DNA of 64,000 nt, from NCBI GenBank assembly GCA_035530875.1, contig DATKUB010000063.1, forward strand, positions 1 to 64,000, in the 5' to 3' direction. Every line of letters starts with the position of its first letter. Position 1 is the first letter of the stretch. The stretch is from JANXYY01 sp035530875 (lineage in GTDB: Bacteria > Actinomycetota > Actinomycetes > Nanopelagicales > Nanopelagicaceae). This document shows, in pieces, positions 59,372 to 64,000 of this stretch. The notes under the pieces are model-generated. The model had not been told where the DNA came from and did not search any database. It saw only the letters and a program-made list of their open reading frames with translations. The translations under genes were made by a program, and so were the position numbers.

Positions 59372-61039
59372 ATGATCAATGAAGATCCCTCGAGAGTAAT
59401 TCGCGCCCCTCGCGGCACCAAAATCACTGCCCAAGGTTGGCCGCAAGAAGCGGCACTTCGAATGCTGCAGAACAATCTCGACCCTGATGTAGCTGAACAC
59501 CCAGAACGACTCGTCGTCTACGGCGGCACCGGCAAGGCCGCTCGGAATTGGCCTGCGTATGACTCAATAATCAAAACCTTGACCCGACTCAAGGGCGATG
59601 AAACCTTACTGGTCCAATCCGGAAAACCTGTGGGCGTAATGCAGACCCACGAGTGGGCGCCACGCGTCCTGATTGCAAACTCGAACCTGGTTGGTGATTG
59701 GGCCAATTGGCCCGAGTTTCGAAGACTGGAAAACCTGGGTCTGACGATGTATGGCCAGATGACAGCGGGCTCCTGGATCTACATTGGTACGCAAGGAATT
59801 CTTCAAGGTACATATGAAACATTCGCAGCAATCGCAGAGAAGCGATTCGGCGGAACGCTTGAAGGAACGCTTACGTTGACCGCCGGTTGCGGCGGCATGG
59901 GTGGTGCGCAGCCGCTTGCCGTCACGATGAACGGTGGCGTCTGCCTAATGATCGATATCGATTCATCACGCCTACAACGTCGCGTCCAATCCCGTTATCT
60001 TGACGAAGTTGCAGAGAACACGTCTGACGCAATCAAGCGGGTGCTGGCAGCGAAATTGGAGAGGCGTCCGCTTTCCGTTGGCCTAGTAGGAAATGCGGCC
60101 ACTCTTGTTCCGCTCTTGCTATCCATGAATGTTGCCTTCGACATCGTCACAGACCAGACCTCCGCGCACGATCCGCTGGCTTACGTTCCCGAGGGCATCG
60201 ATTTTGAAGATTCTGCCGAATATGCACTCAAAAAACCCGACGAATACACCGAACGCGCTCAAGAATCCATGGCGCATCACGTGGAAGCTATGGTCGGTTT
60301 CATGGATCGCGGCGCTGAAGTATTTGATTACGGAAATTCGATCCGCGATGAAGCAAGAAAGGCCGGCTATCCCAGAGCCTTTGATTTCCCTGGATTTATC
60401 CCTGCCTATATCCGACCGCTGTTTTGCGAAGGTAAAGGGCCTTTCCGTTGGGTCGCGCTGTCGGGAGATCCGAAAGACATCTACAAAACCGATGAGACCG
60501 TCCTCAAATTGTTTCCGGAGAACGAACACTTGTCCCGATGGATTCGGTTGGCTCAAGAGAAGGTTGCGTTTCAGGGTTTGCCTGCGCGCATCTGCTGGCT
60601 CGGCTATGGCGAGCGCGATAAGGCCGGACTCGCGTTCAACGATCTTGTTGCCCGAGGTGAAGTGAGTGCCCCAATCGTCATCGGCCGCGATCACTTAGAT
60701 TGCGGCTCCGTCGCATCTCCATATCGGGAGACGGAATCAATGCTGGATGGGTCCGATGCAATCGCGGATTGGCCGCTGCTGAACGCCATGGTGAACGTCT
60801 CTTCAGGCGCTTCATGGGTATCGATACACCACGGCGGCGGAGTCGGGATTGGCCGCTCGATTCATGCCGGACAAGTTAGCGTCGCGGATGGAACTCCGTT
60901 GGCCGCCCAGAAATTGGCGCGCGTTCTCACCAATGACCCGGGGATGGGAGTGCTTCGCCACGTCGATGCCGGCTACGAACACGCCCACCACGTTGCCGAA
61001 ACCACCGGGGTCGATATCCCCATGATGAAGAGATCCTAA
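59372..61039 (+). CDS. hutU: Urocanate hydratase
   Basis: The second step of histidine degradation converts urocanate to imidazolone propionate with tightly bound NAD. It has 555 residues, the family length. [18 protein letters not shown] (about 172-189) is the NAD-binding loop, and [17 protein letters not shown] (about 487-503) is near the C-terminus. The ribosome site is weak. It is the first gene of hutU-hutI-hutH; no hutG or hutF is seen in the window. Confidence 0.96.
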   Translation: MINEDPSRVIRAPRGTKITAQGWPQEAALRMLQNNLDPDVAEHPERLVVYGGTGKAARNWPAYDSIIKTLTRLKGDETLLVQSGKPVGVMQTHEWAPRVLIANSNLVGDWANWPEFRRLENLGLTMYGQMTAGSWIYIGTQGILQGTYETFAAIAEKRFGGTLEGTLTLTAGCGGMGGAQPLAVTMNGGVCLMIDIDSSRLQRRVQSRYLDEVAENTSDAIKRVLAAKLERRPLSVGLVGNAATLVPLLLSMNVAFDIVTDQTSAHDPLAYVPEGIDFEDSAEYALKKPDEYTERAQESMAHHVEAMVGFMDRGAEVFDYGNSIRDEARKAGYPRAFDFPGFIPAYIRPLFCEGKGPFRWVALSGDPKDIYKTDETVLKLFPENEHLSRWIRLAQEKVAFQGLPARICWLGYGERDKAGLAFNDLVARGEVSAPIVIGRDHLDCGSVASPYRETESMLDGSDAIADWPLLNAMVNVSSGASWVSIHHGGGVGIGRSIHAGQVSVADGTPLAAQKLARVLTNDPGMGVLRHVDAGYEHAHHVAETTGVDIPMMKRS

Positions 61040-61040
61040 A

Positions 61041-62213
61041 GTGGCATCACTTCTGGTAACCAATATCGGAGAGCTTGTCACAAACTCTCTTGCTTACGGA
61101 CCAACTCCGCTTGGCATTATCAGAGACGCTGCGATTCTGATTGACAACGATGTCGTCTCATGGGTTGGTTCAGCTTTTGATGCGCAGCGTTTGGCGGCCG
61201 ATGAAAAAATCGATGTCGATGGTGCTGCGGTCATTCCGGGATTCGTAGACAGCCATGCACACTTGGTTTTCGCTGGCGACAGATCAGGCGAGTTCGAAGC
61301 GCGTATGAGCGGAAACAATTATTCTGCCGGTGGAATCAGATCCACAGTGGCGGCCACGCGATCTGCCTCAGATGATGAGTTGCGGAGCAATTTGCAGCGA
61401 TTGATGGAAGAGGCGAACAGTTCGGGAACTACCACAATCGAATGTAAATCCGGCTATGGATTGACAGTAGAGGATGAAGCGCGATCCTTGCGCATCGCTA
61501 GTGAATTCACAACTGAAACCAGTTATCTAGGCGCTCATGTGGTGCCGTCCGAATTCGACGACCGGAAGGATGATTACGTTTCGCTCGTCACTGGGGCGAT
61601 GTTGGATGCCTGCGCTCCATATTCGAGATGGATAGACGTGTTCTGTGATCGCGGCGCATTTGATCCGAATTCAACTAGGAAGGTTCTTAAAGCTGGAATA
61701 GCAAAGGGACTTCTTCCCCGCTTGCATGCAAACCAGCTTAAACAAGGTGAGGGAATCCAAATAGCCGTTGAATTCGATGCAGCCAGCGCCGATCACTGCA
61801 CCCACCTAACTCAATCTGACGTCGATGCCCTCGCATCTAGCGATACCGTCGCAACTTTTCTGCCGGCAGCGGAATTCTCGACGCGTTCGCAGTATCCCAA
61901 CGCGAGAAAACTTATCGACGCCGGTTCAACCGTTGCGATTGCGACTGACTGCAACCCCGGATCCAGTTATACGACGAATATGCCGTTCTGCATCGCACTT
62001 GCTGTGCGAGAAATGCAGATGTCTCCAGCTGAGGCTTTAGCTGCTGCAACATTAGGCGGTGCAAGCGCGCTACGTAGAAACGACATCGGACATCTGGCGC
62101 CCAATGCCCGTGCTGATTTCATTTTGTTGAACGCACCTTCTTACCTACACCTGGCATATCGCCCAGGCGTGAACTTGATCAACCGTGTTTTTAGAGCGAA
62201 AGGCAAATCATGA
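61041..62213 (+). CDS. hutI: Imidazolonepropionase
   Basis: The third step hydrolyses imidazolone propionate to formiminoglutamate. The 390-residue amidohydrolase has metal ligands in [14 protein letters not shown] (about 68-81), [27 protein letters not shown] and [11 protein letters not shown]. It starts with GTG 61041, one base after the hutU stop, and overlaps hutH by 4 bases. Confidence 0.95.
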   Translation: MASLLVTNIGELVTNSLAYGPTPLGIIRDAAILIDNDVVSWVGSAFDAQRLAADEKIDVDGAAVIPGFVDSHAHLVFAGDRSGEFEARMSGNNYSAGGIRSTVAATRSASDDELRSNLQRLMEEANSSGTTTIECKSGYGLTVEDEARSLRIASEFTTETSYLGAHVVPSEFDDRKDDYVSLVTGAMLDACAPYSRWIDVFCDRGAFDPNSTRKVLKAGIAKGLLPRLHANQLKQGEGIQIAVEFDAASADHCTHLTQSDVDALASSDTVATFLPAAEFSTRSQYPNARKLIDAGSTVAIATDCNPGSSYTTNMPFCIALAVREMQMSPAEALAAATLGGASALRRNDIGHLAPNARADFILLNAPSYLHLAYRPGVNLINRVFRAKGKS

Positions 62214-63742
62214 AAGTGCAATTGGGAACTTCAGGAGTTACCTCGGCCGATGTCCTAGCGGTGGCACGCGGAAACGCGGAGGTCGAAATCACCGAAGAGT
62301 CCGTCAAGGCCATGGCTGCTTCGCGTTCGGTAATCGATGCGTTGGCCGCGTCGCCCGAACCGGTCTATGGCGTCTCTACTGGCTTCGGAGCCCTCGCCAC
62401 TAGACACATTTCTCCTGAACTACGCACCGATTTGCAGCGCTCATTGATTCGTTCGCATGCGGCCGGACTCGGAGACATGGTTGAACGTGAAGTCATTCGA
62501 GCGTTGATGTTTCTTCGACTCAAAACTCTTGCTTCTGGCCGAACGGGCGTCCGCCCGATAGTTGCTCAAACAATGGCGAAAATTCTTAATGCCGGCATCA
62601 CACCTATCGTTCACGAATTTGGTTCGCTTGGTTGCAGCGGCGATCTCGCCCCACTTGCCCACTGCGCACTCGTCCTTATGGGCGAAGGATTCGCGATGGA
62701 CCGTGCTGGCGTAGTTCACGATGCCCTTCCGTATCTGCAGGACAAAGGCATCGAGCCGGTAGTTCTTGCTGAGAAGGAAGGACTAGCGCTAATCAACGGC
62801 ACCGACGGAATGCTCGGCATGTTGCTGATGGCCATTGCCGATCTTGAGGAACTTTGCACCCTTGCAGACATTTCGGCAGCGATGAGCGTTGAAGCTCTTC
62901 TTGGAACGGATGCAGTATTTCGAGAAGAACTTCACTTCCCGCTTCGACCACATCCAGGTCAGTCAAAGAGTGCGGCAAACATGTATGCGCTGCTCTCTGG
63001 TTCGGAAATTGTCGCCTCGCATGAGTTGAACGACACCCGTGTTCAAGATGCGTACTCACTGCGTTGCGCACCTCAGGTAAACGGTGCAGTGCGAGACACC
63101 ATCGAACATGCGCTGTTGGTGGCGACCCGCGAACTGGCGGCCAGCATCGATAACCCAGTAGTGCTACCAGATGGACGCGTCAGTTCCAACGGAAACTTCC
63201 ACGGAGCGCCAATCGCATATGTACTCGACTTCCTCGCAATCGCCGCCGCGGATCTCGGATCCATTGCCGAACGTCGCACCGATCGTATGCTCGACGTAAA
63301 CCGCTCGCATGGGTTACCACCGTTTCTGGCCGCCGATCCCGGCGTCGATTCTGGCTTCATGATTGCCCAATACACGCAAGCAGCAATGGTTTCTGAGAAC
63401 AAGCGCCTGGCGGTACCCGCGAGCGTAGATTCCATTCCGAGCAGTGGAATGCAAGAAGATCACGTCTCGATGGGTTGGAGTGCAGCCAGAAAATTACGTC
63501 AGTCAATCGAGAATCTCCGTGCCATCATCTCGATTGAAATCATGACAGCGGCCAGGGCCATCGAACTTCGGGCACCGCTCCAACCAGCCAAGGCCACGGG
63601 CGCAGTCATCGATGAACTACGTAAGCACATCGCAGGCGCTGGGCGAGATCGCTATCTTGCGCCGGAAATGGCATCAGTTGTGCTCCTGGCAAAAAGCGGC
63701 GCACTAATTCAGGCAGCCAACAAGATCACCCCGCTTCTTTAA
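62210..63742 (+). CDS. hutH: Histidine ammonia-lyase
   Basis: The first step deaminates histidine to urocanate. The 510-residue protein has the family length. The self-forming MIO cofactor comes from Cys142-Ser143-Gly144 ([12 protein letters not shown]); most bacterial enzymes have Ala at the first position, but Cys variants are known as active in actinobacteria. Active-site YGVSTGFG (53-60) and [13 protein letters not shown] are present. It is the last gene of the hut cluster, convergent with an unknown gene. Confidence 0.96.
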   Translation: MKVQLGTSGVTSADVLAVARGNAEVEITEESVKAMAASRSVIDALAASPEPVYGVSTGFGALATRHISPELRTDLQRSLIRSHAAGLGDMVEREVIRALMFLRLKTLASGRTGVRPIVAQTMAKILNAGITPIVHEFGSLGCSGDLAPLAHCALVLMGEGFAMDRAGVVHDALPYLQDKGIEPVVLAEKEGLALINGTDGMLGMLLMAIADLEELCTLADISAAMSVEALLGTDAVFREELHFPLRPHPGQSKSAANMYALLSGSEIVASHELNDTRVQDAYSLRCAPQVNGAVRDTIEHALLVATRELAASIDNPVVLPDGRVSSNGNFHGAPIAYVLDFLAIAAADLGSIAERRTDRMLDVNRSHGLPPFLAADPGVDSGFMIAQYTQAAMVSENKRLAVPASVDSIPSSGMQEDHVSMGWSAARKLRQSIENLRAIISIEIMTAARAIELRAPLQPAKATGAVIDELRKHIAGAGRDRYLAPEMASVVLLAKSGALIQAANKITPLL

Positions 63743-63756
63743 CTCGGTCTTTCAAT

Positions 63757-63903
63757 GAGGCGAGCCGCCGCTCACCGGAGGCAAGCCGCCGCTCACCGGA
63801 GGCAAGCCGCCGCTCACCGGAGGCAAGCCGCCGCTCACGGGAGGCAAGCCGCCGCTCACGGGAGGCAAGCCGCCGCTCACGGGAGGCAAGCCGCCGCTCA
63901 CGC
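63757..63903. repeat. 21-bp repeat family, site G (7 units)
   Basis: Seven tandem units run from 63757 to 63903 in the GAGGCRAGCCGCCGCTCA orientation. The first has GCG where later ones have GCA; units 1-3 end CCG and units 4-6 end CGG, so the array records stepwise duplication. The last unit touches the stop codon of the minus-strand gene at the window edge. It fills the space between convergent genes. Confidence 0.95.
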
Positions 63904-64000
63904 TAGGGACGAGAGGCGAAACCGGCAGCGGCTTCAAGAACGCAGAGCGCAGCCAACCGGACCGTCCGCTGGTCGGGCGCATCTGCCGTTGCATCAACCT
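63903..64000 (-). CDS. 3' end of unrecognised gene (partial)
   Basis: The reverse strand reads VDATADAPDQRTVRLAALCV then LEAAAGFASRP and a TAG stop at 63905-63903; 31 codons are visible before the window ends. The Ala-rich helical composition is protein-like, and the other frames either stop or run into the repeat. The family cannot be judged from so little. It is convergent with hutH across a repeat array. Confidence 0.45.
   Translation of the reverse strand, partial: VDATADAPDQRTVRLAALCVLEAAAGFASRP

Overview
The window looks like a chromosomal segment of a Gram-positive actinobacterium. GC is moderate and coding is dense. Supporting markers are an overlapping lysC-asd pair with an internal beta-subunit start, a tadA-associated gene beside tadA, an ACT-domain malic enzyme, small SRP RNA, an actinobacterial-type flagellar locus without L/P-ring genes, and a hutUIH cluster. 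I cannot place it to genus from sequence alone.

Layout. 1-5.3 kb: the 3' end of an IS481-family transposase beside tRNA-Pro, then asd, lysC, recR and dnaX on the minus strand, the SRP RNA and tRNA-Ser(GGA). 5.3-7.7 kb: an accessory insert (MFS exporter plus divergent ArsR-type regulator) bounded by a broken aldehyde dehydrogenase 3' end and an IS-end relic. 7.7-9.1 kb: an intact aldehyde dehydrogenase. 9.3-40.4 kb: a near-complete flagellar locus. The minus strand carries fliC-fliD-fliS-orf125-cheY-like-cheC/X-like, then flgB through flhA, a degenerate FlhF-like gene and a small membrane protein. The plus strand carries flgN-flgK-flgL-fliW-csrA, followed by fliA on the minus strand. 40.4-47.2 kb: a possible decayed chemoreceptor, an orphan OmpR-type regulator, a secreted FN3 protein, an unknown gene, an aldo/keto reductase, DUF1177-pepE and tRNA-Ser(CGA). 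47.3-53.9 kb: tadA and its partner, upp, a ParA-like ATPase with a membrane protein, a class III aminotransferase and the malic enzyme. 54-59.3 kb: cytochrome aa3 oxidase genes ctaE-ctaD-ctaC, a cupredoxin-like gene and divergent ctaG. 59.4-63.7 kb: histidine degradation hutU-hutI-hutH. The window ends in the 3' end of an unrecognised minus-strand gene.

How parts work together. Four sites of the form CTnAG-N14/15-GCCGAT precede flgB, flgN, fliC and the possible chemoreceptor relic, matching expected sigma-28 (FliA) targets. The fliC leader can form a GGA-loop hairpin and has a CsrA-like Shine-Dalgarno region, which fits FliW-CsrA control of flagellin with both genes 3 kb away. The single CheY-like protein lacks its phospho-acceptor Asp, FliM lacks the usual CheY-binding peptide and no CheA/CheW is present, so steering by classical chemotaxis is doubtful from this window.

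A 21-bp tandem repeat family (core GAGGCRAGCCGCCGCTCA, 1-7 copies, both orientations) occurs at seven sites, all at gene 3' ends and several overlapping stop codons. It is the most unusual non-coding signal here.
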